This document shows, in pieces, positions 42,762-50,777 of a stretch of 64,000 bases of DNA. Each line of letters starts with the position of its first letter. The first letter of the stretch is position 1. The stretch spans positions 1 through 64,000 of the forward strand of contig JACKNO010000005.1 of the NCBI GenBank assembly GCA_024234815.1, given 5' to 3'. The stretch comes from Pseudomonadales bacterium (GTDB lineage: Bacteria; Pseudomonadota; Gammaproteobacteria; Pseudomonadales; Halieaceae). The position numbers were made by a program, and so were the translations under genes. A model generated the notes under the pieces. The model worked only from the letters and a program-made list of their open reading frames with translations. It was not told the DNA's origin and searched no databases.

Positions 42762-43556
42762 ATGACGGCACAGCGATATCTCGACCGAGGGTACCTTTTC
42801 AACAGGCAAAATGGCTTCCGCCTACCGGCATTTCGCTGCGCCCTGGCGGCGCTGACGCTGCTGGTCGCGGGTTGAGCTCCGACCACCGTAAACCAGGTCA
42901 GCGAGGACAACGCCAGCCTGCCGGCTCCCGCGCGTATCGTGGTATTTGATTTCGCCGTATCCGCCCAGGAGGTGGAACTCGACAAGGGCCTCAGCGCGGA
43001 ATGGATGCAAAAATACAATGATCAGATCAGCGCGCCGGGAAGGACGACGGCCGAGATTGAGGTGGGGCACAGCGTGGCTAACGTGGTGTCGGAAGAACTG
43101 GTCAGGAAAATCCGCAGCTACGGGCTGTTGGCAGAGCGCGCGTCCACCATGACACCCATGGATGGGGATATTGTGCTCATCAAGGGGCAGTTTCTGAGTA
43201 TCGATGAAGGCAATCGTACCGAGCGGGTGGCCATAGGCTTCGGCGCCGGCAGAACCGAGGTGCAGGCGAACGTGCAGGTCTACGAACTGACTCCCTCCGG
43301 CGACCAGCAGATTGACGCTCTCGACGCCAGCGGCGGAAGCAATGACAAACCCGGCATGCTGGAGATGATGGGAATCGGCGCCCTCACCCATCACCTGCTG
43401 GCGTCCACGGCGGTGAGCGGGGCCATCTCCGCTGCCGGCGAAATGACTTTCGAAACCGTGCAATCCGACGGCAAGCGTTTGGCAGACAAGATCGCGGTAA
43501 GCCTGGGGGAATATTTCGCAAGCCAAGGCTGGATCTCCCCGGCGGCGATCAACTAG
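42762..43556 (+). pseudogene. DUF4410-type lipoprotein gene with in-frame TGA at the lipobox cysteine
   Basis: From ATG 42762, which has AGGAG six bases ahead, the frame encodes a signal peptide (basic start, then ALAALTLLVAG) and then TGA at 42873-42875 exactly where a lipoprotein signal demands Cys+1. Reading continues in the same frame without further stops to TAG at 43554-43556, giving 264 codons if the TGA is passed. The downstream part (RIVVFDFAV..., GEYFASQGW) resembles DUF4410, a family of outer-envelope lipoproteins, from memory. Simplest reading: a recent nonsense change (TGC or TGT to TGA) or a sequencing error. A restart at GTG 42939 would make a cytoplasmic 205-residue protein without signal peptide. 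See the finding. Confidence 0.75.
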
Positions 43557-43608
43557 GCGACACTACCAGGAGTACGTGAAAGCGTTCTCCTCTCCCGTGC
43601 TTTGAAGG

Positions 43609-43644
43609 GGTGGCGCAAAAAAGCCAATTGCTAACGACGCCACC
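43609..43644. other. Inverted repeat between convergent genes
   Basis: GGTGGCG (43609-43615) and CGCCACC (43638-43644) frame a 22-base A-rich loop in the gap between the DUF4410 gene (plus) and the AraC gene (minus). A smaller GCCGG-N6-CCGGC stem follows. They may end transcription from both sides; no clear U-tract is present. Confidence 0.35.
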
Positions 43645-43712
43645 TCCTTTATCGCCGGGATTGGCCGGCACCGTCATCCGCAATGCGCGTGGGCTCGCCC
43701 CGCGACGACCGC

Positions 43713-44789
43713 TCAGGCAAGCGCAGCGCGCCACTGCCGGGGACTCACGCCCGCCCAGCCGTGGAATGCCCGCGAAAAGACGGCAGCGTCAGTGTAGCAA
43801 AGCGCCGCCGCGATCTGGGACATGGGCAAGCGCGTGTTGCGCAGCAGATTGCGGGCCACCTCGAACCGTGTTTCCGCCAGGAGCTGCTGCAGCCTGGTAT
43901 TTTCCCCCTGCAGGCGGTGGCGCAGGGTGCGCTCGCTGATACCGAACCAGCGCGCCACCCCCTCAGCGGAAACAGCACCCCCCGGCAACAACTGGTGCAG
44001 CACGCATTGGACTTCCTCGGTAAAACCCAGGGGTCCCCGTGACTGGGCTCGTTGCAGGACCCGGGTCAAACGCTCGCAGCGCGCAGGGTCAGCACCAGCT
44101 ATAGCCTGTGCCAGCCAGGTGGCGGAGAAGGACAATCCGGACAACTGGCAATCAAAGCGTACGCCGGGGCCGAAAATACGGCGATAGGATTCGATATCGC
44201 GGGGCCGGCCATGGGAAAACTGGACGGCCTCGGGGTGCCAGCCGGGCCCACACAACTCGCGCAGCATGCGGTGGGCAATAGCGATCGCGACATCCGCTAC
44301 CTGGACGACCCCGGACCCGGGGGCATGTTGCAGGGAATAGCCCAGGAACACGTTGGTCGAGCCCACCTTGAGCAAGACGGGGACCGCGCCCCTGTCAAAA
44401 AAATGCAGATGCAGGATCAGCGTCCGCAGGGCTTCCCCCACGGTTGCGGTATTGAGCATCAACGATCCGAGGGTACCCAGGTTCCCGAGGGCGAAACGCG
44501 CACCCAGCATCAGGCCGAAATCGCTGCGACCGGTAAGTTCGCTGCAAACCGACAGCAGGCGTCCCACCGCGCCGTTTCTGATCCGGTTTTCGGCGTGGTC
44601 AAACAGATGCGGCGACACTCCAGCCTGTTGCAGCGCGAGGTCCGGAGTGACCTGCATTTCCCGGAGCAGTTGCGGCAGGGCCATCAGCGGCCCGATGCGC
44701 ACCTCGCCCGACAACTGCTCACCGGGCACCAGCCGCTCCGTATCGGCTACCAGTACAGCGGCGTTGCCGTTAACTTCAGGATCGATCAT
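43713..44789 (-). CDS. AraC-family transcriptional regulator (second)
   Basis: A 358-residue AraC-type protein of the arabinose-binding-domain subfamily. The N-terminal domain (LTGRSDFGLMLGARFALGNLGTLGSLMLNTATVGEAL) and the C-terminal DNA-binding domain with ISERTLRHRLQGENTRLQQLL and LPMSQIAAALCYTDAAVFSRAFHGWAG are clear. The start ATG 44789 is preferred over GTG 44792 because GGAG lies seven bases ahead. It is divergent from the GST gene and the small ORF at 45038, so these are its most likely targets. It is only distantly similar to the other AraC protein at 33265. Confidence 0.92.
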   Translation of the reverse strand: MIDPEVNGNAAVLVADTERLVPGEQLSGEVRIGPLMALPQLLREMQVTPDLALQQAGVSPHLFDHAENRIRNGAVGRLLSVCSELTGRSDFGLMLGARFALGNLGTLGSLMLNTATVGEALRTLILHLHFFDRGAVPVLLKVGSTNVFLGYSLQHAPGSGVVQVADVAIAIAHRMLRELCGPGWHPEAVQFSHGRPRDIESYRRIFGPGVRFDCQLSGLSFSATWLAQAIAGADPARCERLTRVLQRAQSRGPLGFTEEVQCVLHQLLPGGAVSAEGVARWFGISERTLRHRLQGENTRLQQLLAETRFEVARNLLRNTRLPMSQIAAALCYTDAAVFSRAFHGWAGVSPRQWRAALA

Positions 44790-45037
44790 CACAGGACTCC
44801 CTGGCCCGTTGCCACTCCCGCTAACGGGTGGCGCCGTCGCTCTGGCACAGTGACAGTGTATGCAGCCTCTCAGAATGTTGCCGGAATTGCAAAGTATTGG
44901 AATCGCCGCACGCGTAGAATACGTCCCTCACAGCAATCCGGAGATACACAACGCCGGAACGGGTCGCGTTGCTTGTCGGGTGGCCCGGAGAACTTTTCAC
45001 CCCATTGTTAAGTGGAAACCTCTGAGGAGAAATCACC

Positions 45038-45175
45038 ATGACAGGGATTCCGGGCAACGACCGGCTCAACAGCCTGCCAATCGCCGTTTATTGTATTGTC
45101 GGGGCATACCCGCGCCCGACTGGCGCAACACGGGGTAGATCCGTCGCCGCGCCGACAGGACGGGTGCCGGCATGA
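45038..45175 (+). CDS. Possible 45-codon ORF translationally coupled to the GST gene
   Basis: ATG 45038 has GAGGAGAAA seven bases ahead, the best ribosome-binding site of the region, and opens a 45-codon frame (start MTGIPGNDRLNSLPIAVYCI) ending in TGA at 45173-45175. That stop overlaps the GST ATG in ATGA, a classic coupling arrangement, while the GST ATG itself has no good Shine-Dalgarno. I recognise no family and the residues after about 25 look like low-complexity G/R/A/P/T sequence. It could be a leader peptide that controls GST translation, or a chance frame. An upstream 248-base gap (44790-45037) holds a tandem ACAGTGACAGTG and no other signal I can support. Confidence 0.4.
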   Translation: MTGIPGNDRLNSLPIAVYCIVGAYPRPTGATRGRSVAAPTGRVPA

Positions 45176-46350
45176 GTACCGACTTTCACGTTGACACCGG
45201 CAACCCCCTGACGCTGTGGTGTACCCCCCACTCGCTGTACAGTGGCAAAGTTCGCTCCTACCTCATCAAAAAGGGTCTGCCTTTTCGCGAGTTGCTGCCA
45301 CCCCATCCGCGCTTCGGGGCGGAAGTGCTGCCTGCGGTGCGCCACTTCGTGGTTCCCATCGTGGAAACCACGGACGGCAGGTTTATCCAGGACAGCACCG
45401 TGATCATCGAGGAATTGGAACACCGCTTTCCCGAGCGACCCATGGTGCCCGCCACGCCCGTGCAACGGGTGATCGCAACCCTGCTGGGCGGCTTCGGGTC
45501 GGAGGGCCTGCTGACCGTGGCCATGCACTACCGCTGGAGCTACCGTGCGGAGCAGGAGAATTTCCTGCGCGCCGAGTTCGGGCGCGCCGCCCATCACGGA
45601 CCGGACCGGGAAGAAAGGCTGGCCTCCGGCGCCGCGCTGATGGACTATTTCAACGGCTTCCTGCCGAACCTCGGGGTCAGTGCGGAATCAATCCCGGCCT
45701 TCGAAGCGTCGTTCATCGAACTGCTCGAAGCGCTTGATATCCATTTCCAGCACTACCCATACCTGCTCGGCGGTCTGCCGAGCATCGCCGACTTCGGCTT
45801 CATGGCACCGCTGTTCGCGCATCTCGCCCGGGACCCGGTACCCTCATCGCTGATGAAGAATCTGGCGCCCAACGTCTACCGCTGGACCGAACGTATGAAC
45901 CTGCCCGCCATCGCCGATGGCGAGTTTCCCGAACAGGCAAGCGAGTGGTTTCCCGACGATCAGATTCCGCAGACCCTGGAGCCGGTCATCCGCCTGATGT
46001 TCCAGGACTGGGGCGCGCAACTGCTGGCGGATGCGGAATTCGTGAACGCGTGGCTGCTCGCGAATCCCAATGTACCGAGCGGGCAACCGACCTCGGCCGA
46101 CGGTGAACGCAGGGTGCACCCTGTGCTGGGCGAGATCAGCTATCCCTGGCGCGGCGTCACGGTCAACAGAGCCAGCGCCCCCCATGGGCTGTGGCATTTT
46201 GAGCGTGCCGCCGGCCTCGCGCGGGAACTCGAAGGAGAGGCGAAGACCCGGTTCGACGCACTCGCCGGGAAACTTGGCGGCAGTGAGGTCATGCGGATTC
46301 GCATCTCGCGACCAATGCGGCGCGAGGATGACGCGCTGGTGTTTGCCTGA
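45172..46350 (+). CDS. Glutathione S-transferase family protein with long C-terminal extension
   Basis: A 392-residue protein. The N-terminal ~80 residues form a GST thioredoxin fold (LTLWCTPHSLYSGKVRSYL, then VVPIVETTDGRFIQDSTVII), followed by an all-helical C-terminal domain with the conserved LLGGLPSIADFGFMAPLFAHL near 205. Typical bacterial GSTs end near 220; here a further ~150 residues follow, with a distinct WFPDDQIPQTLEPVIRLMFQDW segment. The role is probably glutathione-dependent detoxification or another thiol reaction. The ATG lacks a clear Shine-Dalgarno and overlaps the small ORF stop. It converges on the AlkB-type gene. Confidence 0.88.
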   Translation: MSTDFHVDTGNPLTLWCTPHSLYSGKVRSYLIKKGLPFRELLPPHPRFGAEVLPAVRHFVVPIVETTDGRFIQDSTVIIEELEHRFPERPMVPATPVQRVIATLLGGFGSEGLLTVAMHYRWSYRAEQENFLRAEFGRAAHHGPDREERLASGAALMDYFNGFLPNLGVSAESIPAFEASFIELLEALDIHFQHYPYLLGGLPSIADFGFMAPLFAHLARDPVPSSLMKNLAPNVYRWTERMNLPAIADGEFPEQASEWFPDDQIPQTLEPVIRLMFQDWGAQLLADAEFVNAWLLANPNVPSGQPTSADGERRVHPVLGEISYPWRGVTVNRASAPHGLWHFERAAGLARELEGEAKTRFDALAGKLGGSEVMRIRISRPMRREDDALVFA

Positions 46351-46433
46351 AACAGGCCCCTCGCCGGTGCTGGCCCGCGGTCCCGTGGTGACACGCCCCG
46401 CGGCAGGATCGCGGGTACGCAAGGTATCCCGGC

Positions 46434-47033
46434 TCAGCTCGACTCCGGGAACACATACCTGAAGGTCAGGTTTATCCGCGGCTCACAGGCCCGGGATGTT
46501 TTGCGCAGGCCGTGCTTCCAGTAGCGCTGCGTCTGGCCCCCCATGACCAGCAGACTGCCGGACTGCAGGGGCAAGGTGACCGTGTCGAGATCCCGGCGGA
46601 AGCGGTGTTGAAAATACAGTTTGCGGGTTGCCCCCAGGCTGAGCGACGCGATAACCGGCTCCGGCCCCAGCTCCGGCTCATCATCCGCGTGCAAGCCCAT
46701 GGCATCCCGCCCATCGCGGTAGTAGTTGAGCAGGACACTGTTGAAGCGGCTGGCCGCCGCGACCTCCACCAGATCCCGCAGACGCAGCAGTTCTTCGGTC
46801 CAGGGCCGGGGCGTGTAGGCCTTGCCGGAGTAGGTGTAAACGGCGTTCCTGTCCCCATACCAGGCAACCAGGCGCGGCTGTTTGTGGGTCTTGCCGAACA
46901 GCGTAATGTACTCCTGCCGCCAGTGAATCCCGTCAATCAGCCGGCGCATCACGGTTTCCTCGTTGCCCAGTGACAGCCCGCTGTACAACAGCAGACTGGC
47001 ATCGGGCAGCGGAAGTCTTTGCGGCTCGGGCAA
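46434..47033 (-). CDS. AlkB-family 2-oxoglutarate-dependent DNA repair dioxygenase
   Basis: A 199-residue AlkB homologue close to the AlkB2/ABH2 group. The iron ligands are H115 and D117 in GLHADDEP and H174 in YWKHGL; R186 and R192 in RINLTFR bind 2-oxoglutarate. VLLNYYRDGRDAMG precedes the first ligands as in ABH2. The enzyme oxidatively removes alkyl groups such as 1-methyladenine and 3-methylcytosine. The start is TTG at 47033, with GGAG eight bases upstream. It is convergent with the GST gene across an 83-base gap holding two CCGCGG palindromes. Not obviously in an operon. Confidence 0.93.
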   Translation of the reverse strand: MPEPQRLPLPDASLLLYSGLSLGNEETVMRRLIDGIHWRQEYITLFGKTHKQPRLVAWYGDRNAVYTYSGKAYTPRPWTEELLRLRDLVEVAAASRFNSVLLNYYRDGRDAMGLHADDEPELGPEPVIASLSLGATRKLYFQHRFRRDLDTVTLPLQSGSLLVMGGQTQRYWKHGLRKTSRACEPRINLTFRYVFPESS

Positions 47034-47310
47034 AGGAGCGTCTCCATCTATTCAGCGGTGCCGCCCCAGATTATCATCCGCGTAAAGGTGTTGTAACAGG
47101 CCCGGAAGATAATGCTGTCGCCAACGGATGTTGCGACTGAACAGGTGGGCGTGGGCGCAGTATCGGCATACAATCACCGCGGCACCACTCCTGGCCCCGT
47201 GACAGCACTGGACATTGCAGTGCACGGCGCTTCCACAGCGGTCATGTGCGGGGTAAAGGAAGCTGCGAATGCCGGATTGGCCATAGGATTCTACTAGCTG
47301 GGAGACTGAA
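47034..47310. other. Gap between alkB-type gene and yciI
   Basis: These 277 bases hold an open frame of 61 codons on the plus strand that I do not accept as a gene (no family, no clear ribosome-binding site) and presumably the promoters of the two divergent genes. I see no RNA gene or repeat. Confidence 0.5.
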
Positions 47311-47610
47311 ATGTACTACGCGATACTTTGTGAAGATGTGGAAAACAGCCTGTCCCTGCGCCAGGGCGCACGCCCGGCCCACCTGGCACGACTGCAGGAA
47401 CTGGTTGACGGAGGCCGCCTGCTGGCCGCGGGACCGCACCCTGCGCTGGACACCCCGGACCCGGGAGACGCCGGGTTTACCGGCAGTCTGATCATCGCGG
47501 AGTTCGACAGTCTGGAAAGCGCCACCGCCTGGGCCGACTCCGACCCCTATGTCGACGCCGGGGTTTTCAAAAGGGTGGTCGTCAAACCTTATAAGCTGGT
47601 GCTGCCCTGA
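47311..47610 (+). CDS. yciI: YciI-family protein
   Basis: A 99-residue alpha/beta-barrel protein of the YciI family. MYYAILCEDVENSLSLRQGARPAHLARLQ and the later DPYVDAGVFKRVVVKPYK are the recognisable pieces; the histidine near residue 24 (PAHLARL) and the aspartate near 80 form the predicted active-site pair. The family is distantly related to muconolactone isomerases and its physiological role is unknown in general. GGAG six bases ahead of the ATG supports the start. It is followed by the SH3-domain protein gene, 94 bases away. Confidence 0.93.
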   Translation: MYYAILCEDVENSLSLRQGARPAHLARLQELVDGGRLLAAGPHPALDTPDPGDAGFTGSLIIAEFDSLESATAWADSDPYVDAGVFKRVVVKPYKLVLP

Positions 47611-47704
47611 GCTTAATTTCAACGCCAAACGAGGTTACACTAGCGCCCTCTTTTACGGGCCACTGCGGCCCAGTGTCGGACGAACCAACATTAAGGAATC
47701 CATT

Positions 47705-48379
47705 TTGCGATCTGCACTGCTTATTCTTATCCTCGCCGGGCTGTTCACGGCCCCGGTTAACGCCCAGGACATTCGCTATGTCAGCGACAAACAGTTTGTC
47801 GCCCTTCGCAGCGGCCCGGACAACAGCAATCCCGCCACCGCGCGCGGCCTGCCCTCGGGGACGCGCCTGACCGTGGTGCAATTGTCGGAGGACGGTCGCT
47901 GGGCGGAAGTCACCTCCGATGATGGCGACACTGGCTGGATAGGCACCCAGTACCTGATGAAGGACGAACCCGCCAGGGAACGCCTCGAGGCCATGGTGAA
48001 GAAAGCCCAACAGTCCGGCGGACTCACGGTCGCCATGCAGGATGAACTCACGGCACTGCAAACCGAGCGCGACCAGCTACTGGGGCAGGTCGCCGAGTAC
48101 GAACTACAGCTGGATTCCCTGGGCGAGGAATTAACCCAGCTGAAACAGATTTCGGGCAAGGCAGTGCAGCTCGATGAGGACAATCGCCGTCTCGTCGTTA
48201 GCTCGGAGCAGTTGCGCTCCCAGCAGGACATGCTGGAAGCTGAAAACCAGCGCCTGCGCGACAACGTGGAAAGTGAAGACTTCATCAACGGCGCACTCGC
48301 CGTGCTGCTGGGCGTGATCATCACCCTGGTGGTGCCGCGCCTGTGGCCCAAGCGGCGCAAGAGTTCCAGCTGGGCCTAG
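47705..48379 (+). CDS. TIGR04211-type SH3-domain membrane protein
   Basis: A 224-residue protein with an N-terminal signal peptide (LLILILAGLFTAPVNAQ), a bacterial SH3 domain at about 22-85 (FVALRSGPDNSNPATARGLPSGTRLTVVQ and GDTGWIGTQYL), a coiled-coil from about 90 to 185, and a C-terminal membrane span (FINGALAVLLGVIITLVVPRLWPKRRK). This arrangement matches YgiM and other TIGR04211 proteins, which are envelope proteins of unclear role. The start is TTG at 47705 with AAGGA ahead; longer frames would overlap yciI. A strong hairpin (48402-48424) follows. Confidence 0.91.
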   Translation: MRSALLILILAGLFTAPVNAQDIRYVSDKQFVALRSGPDNSNPATARGLPSGTRLTVVQLSEDGRWAEVTSDDGDTGWIGTQYLMKDEPARERLEAMVKKAQQSGGLTVAMQDELTALQTERDQLLGQVAEYELQLDSLGEELTQLKQISGKAVQLDEDNRRLVVSSEQLRSQQDMLEAENQRLRDNVESEDFINGALAVLLGVIITLVVPRLWPKRRKSSSWA

Positions 48380-48401
48380 CGCCGGGTTCGCATAGACCAC
48401 T

Positions 48402-48424
48402 GACGGCCGGTCGCTGTGGCCGTC
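48402..48424 (+). other. Hairpin between the SH3 gene and the cyclophilin gene
   Basis: GACGGCC (48402-48408) and GGCCGTC (48418-48424) are perfect 7-base arms around a 9-base loop, 22 bases past the SH3 gene stop. The T-poor sequence after it speaks against a standard intrinsic terminator. Confidence 0.45.
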
Positions 48425-48489
48425 GTTCCAAGGTGAAATACCTCCGGTGACGGGATACCGGACCCGGGTAAACTCAGGAGTAAATAACC

Positions 48490-49062
48490 GTGTTGAAGAG
48501 ACTGCTTATCTGTTGCACCCTGCTGCTGGCGCCCCTGGCGCTGGCCCAGGAGAACACCCAACCCAACCCCCAGGTCGTTATCAAGACCAGCGAGGGCGAT
48601 ATCACCCTGCGCCTGTTTCGCGATAAGGCCCCGCTGGCCGTCGACAATTTTCTCGCCTACGTGGATGCCGGTTTCTATAACGGCACGATATTTCACCGGG
48701 TGATCCCCAACTTCATGGTCCAGGGCGGCGGCTTTCTTCCCGATATGACCGAAAAGGCCACCGGGGAACCGGTAGTAAACGAATCCAGCAACCGTGTACA
48801 CAACACCCGCGGCACCATCGCCATGGCCCGCACCAGCGACCCTGACTCGGCGACTTCGCAATTTTTCATCAACCAGCGCAACAACCTGGAACTGGATTGG
48901 GCGCCGGGCAAAGAAGGCTACACGGTTTTTGGCGAAGTAATCCTGGGCATGAACGTCGTGGACTTCATGGCGACGGCGCCCACTGCCAAGGTGGGCAGTT
49001 TCAGCGATGTTCCGGTACAGCCGATCGTGATCAAAGAGATCGTGCGCAAGAAGCTCCTGTGA
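48490..49062 (+). CDS. Periplasmic peptidyl-prolyl cis-trans isomerase (cyclophilin)
   Basis: A 190-residue cyclophilin with a signal peptide (LLICCTLLLAPLALAQ). The core has FHRVIPNFMVQGGGF near 74-88, including the catalytic arginine, and AMARTSDPDSATSQFFIN with the conserved Q-F-F. It catalyses proline isomerisation in periplasmic protein folding and corresponds to the PpiA group. The start is GTG at 48490 with CAGGAG upstream. Its stop overlaps the pdxJ GTG by four bases, an unusual partner for pdxJ, which is more often near recO or era. Confidence 0.94.
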   Translation: MLKRLLICCTLLLAPLALAQENTQPNPQVVIKTSEGDITLRLFRDKAPLAVDNFLAYVDAGFYNGTIFHRVIPNFMVQGGGFLPDMTEKATGEPVVNESSNRVHNTRGTIAMARTSDPDSATSQFFINQRNNLELDWAPGKEGYTVFGEVILGMNVVDFMATAPTAKVGSFSDVPVQPIVIKEIVRKKLL

Positions 49063-49829
49063 TCGCACTCAGCGTCAATCTGAATAAAATTGCGCTGATC
49101 CGCAACTCCCGCGATACCACCAATCCCAGCGTCACCGAGCACGCCCGCATGTGCATAGCCGCGGGCGCGCATGGCATTACCGTCCATCCGCGCCCGGACC
49201 AGCGGCATATTCGAGCGCAGGACTGCTTTGACCTGGCGGGCATGCTGACGGTGGAATTCAATATCGAAGGCAATCCTATGGCGGGCCCGCGAGCCAGCGA
49301 TCGCGCAGGCGTCGGGGACTACCCGGGGTTCATGGAGTTGGTGAAGGAAATTCGCCCCGCCCAGTGCACCCTGGTACCGGATGGCGACGCCCAACTCACC
49401 TCCGATCACGGCTTCGACCTGAAACGCGATGGCGACAGACTCGCGCCTCTTGTGGCAGAGCTGAAAGCACTGGGGATACGCACCAGCCTGTTCATGGACC
49501 CCGAACCCGAGCAGATACGCCTGGCGGCCCAGGTGGGCGCTGACCGGGTCGAACTATATACCGAAAGCTATGCCCGGGCGTGCAGCGCCGGCGTCAACAT
49601 CGAGGATGTGTTTCAGCGGTTTGTGCTGGCGGCGGAGGCCGCGGCCGAGGCGGGTCTGGGACTGAACGCCGGCCACGACCTCGACCTGAATAACCTTCCG
49701 CGCTTCGCCGCTATACCTGGCCTGCTGGAGGTTTCCATCGGCCACGCGCTCACCGTCGACGCGATCCGCATGGGACTGGCAAACGCCGTCGCCGCCTACC
49801 TGCGAGCCCTCGAAGCCGGCCGCCAGTAG
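49059..49829 (+). CDS. pdxJ: Pyridoxine 5'-phosphate synthase
   Basis: A 256-residue TIM-barrel enzyme joining 1-deoxyxylulose 5-phosphate and 3-amino-2-oxopropyl phosphate into pyridoxine 5'-phosphate. LSVNLNKIALIRNSR at the start (catalytic and phosphate-binding residues), HPRPDQRHI near 43-51, EFNIEGNP, TLVPDGDAQLTSDHGFD, ELYTESYA and GLNAGHDLDLNNL are all diagnostic of PdxJ. The start is GTG 49059, overlapping the cyclophilin stop (GTGA), so translation is likely coupled. The sequence QLTSDHG replaces the more common QLTTEGG seen elsewhere, a minor variant. Confidence 0.97.
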   Translation: MIALSVNLNKIALIRNSRDTTNPSVTEHARMCIAAGAHGITVHPRPDQRHIRAQDCFDLAGMLTVEFNIEGNPMAGPRASDRAGVGDYPGFMELVKEIRPAQCTLVPDGDAQLTSDHGFDLKRDGDRLAPLVAELKALGIRTSLFMDPEPEQIRLAAQVGADRVELYTESYARACSAGVNIEDVFQRFVLAAEAAAEAGLGLNAGHDLDLNNLPRFAAIPGLLEVSIGHALTVDAIRMGLANAVAAYLRALEAGRQ

Positions 49830-49832
49830 CTG

Positions 49833-50234
49833 TCACGCCTTGGGATCAGTGGCGGGAAGCTGATCGCGCAGCCCATCGGGAATTCGCAATGGCGTTTTGG
49901 TGGCCGTATCCAGATAAACCAGCACCGCGGTCCCGCGCACCGTCAGCTTACCGCCCTGTGACATTTCGCAGAGAATCGTAAGAGAGCTGTTGCCCGCCGC
50001 GGCGCCGGTAACCGTGGCGATAACATCGCTGCCGTAAAATGTCTCAGCGATAAAATCGATCTGCACTGAAGCCAGTACCCAGCTCATGGTCGATCCCGCA
50101 CCCGCGTCGCCGAGAGATTCCATGAACGTGATGCGCGCCACTTCGAACCAGGCGGCGATCGAGGCGTTGTTGATATGCCCGAGGGCGTCGGTCTCATAGA
50201 ATCGGGGGCTTATAGTGACTGAAAACAGGGACAA
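49833..50234 (-). CDS. Acyl-CoA thioesterase (hot-dog fold, 4HBT family)
   Basis: A 133-residue hot-dog protein of the 4-hydroxybenzoyl-CoA thioesterase type. RFYETDALGHINNASIAAWFEVAR near residues 11-34 carries the usual aspartate and H-x-N segment, and later QIDFIAETFYGSDVIA forms the second strand pair. It probably hydrolyses an acyl-CoA. The start is TTG at 50234 with AAGGAG six bases ahead, better than any nearby ATG. It lies convergent to pdxJ with only three bases between the stops and is divergent from the DUF3302 gene. Confidence 0.9.
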   Translation of the reverse strand: MSLFSVTISPRFYETDALGHINNASIAAWFEVARITFMESLGDAGAGSTMSWVLASVQIDFIAETFYGSDVIATVTGAAAGNSSLTILCEMSQGGKLTVRGTAVLVYLDTATKTPLRIPDGLRDQLPATDPKA

Positions 50235-50405
50235 AACTCACTCCTTGTTAAACATCCCGCCAGACTGGCTGATGCAATATCTATCGTGAAAACACCGGAA
50301 AAACGCGCGACCGAATGCGACTCGCGCAAACGCGCTCTCCTACTATTCAATTTCAGTTCGGTATATCATCTATTGCAGGCATAAGTCACGCGGGAGAATG
50401 CGCAG

Positions 50406-50759
50406 ATGCTCGGATTCGAACTGACCACATGGGATTACATTACTTTCGGGGGACTGCTGATCCTGATTGTCGCGGGGGTTACCGTACTGGTGCTGGTCGC
50501 CGGCCTCCCGGGTAAAATCGCCATCTCGCGCAACCACCCCGATGCTGAAGCGGTCAAAATGATGGGATGGGCCGGCTTCCTGGCCGTTGTGCCCTGGATA
50601 CAGGCCTTTATCTGGGCGTTCAAGCCGACCGATATTATTGATATCCGCCGCTTTCCAGCGGAGGAGCGCGAGAGTATTGCGCGGGAAATAGCGCGCTTGC
50701 GTGGAGAAGAACCGGTTGCCAAAGACACCGAAAAAGCCGCGGAAAAAAGCGCCGAATAA
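50406..50759 (+). CDS. DUF3302 inner-membrane protein (YiaW-like)
   Basis: A 117-residue protein with two membrane spans (residues ~10-33 and ~52-72). KIAISRNHPDAEAVKMMGWAGFLAVVPW between and through them matches DUF3302, as in E. coli YiaW, and the tail is a charged helix. In E. coli yiaW is adjacent to yiaV, an HlyD-type adaptor; here an HlyD-type gene likewise follows, 18 bases downstream. Function is unknown. GGGAGAAT lies ahead of the ATG. It begins a three-gene export-like unit. Confidence 0.9.
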   Translation: MLGFELTTWDYITFGGLLILIVAGVTVLVLVAGLPGKIAISRNHPDAEAVKMMGWAGFLAVVPWIQAFIWAFKPTDIIDIRRFPAEERESIAREIARLRGEEPVAKDTEKAAEKSAE

Positions 50760-50777
50760 GACCAAAGGGACCTTCGT

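Noticed and set aside
42873..42920. A bacterial SECIS element after the TGA at 42873
   Set aside because: Only a weak GACC/GGTC stem is visible, at a poor fit to the bacterial SECIS (spacing and GGU-type loop); selenocysteine at a lipobox is also biologically unlikely.
47112..47297. A 61-codon plus-strand frame upstream of yciI
   Set aside because: No Shine-Dalgarno, no family and low-complexity content; ends 13 bases before the yciI ATG without overlap.
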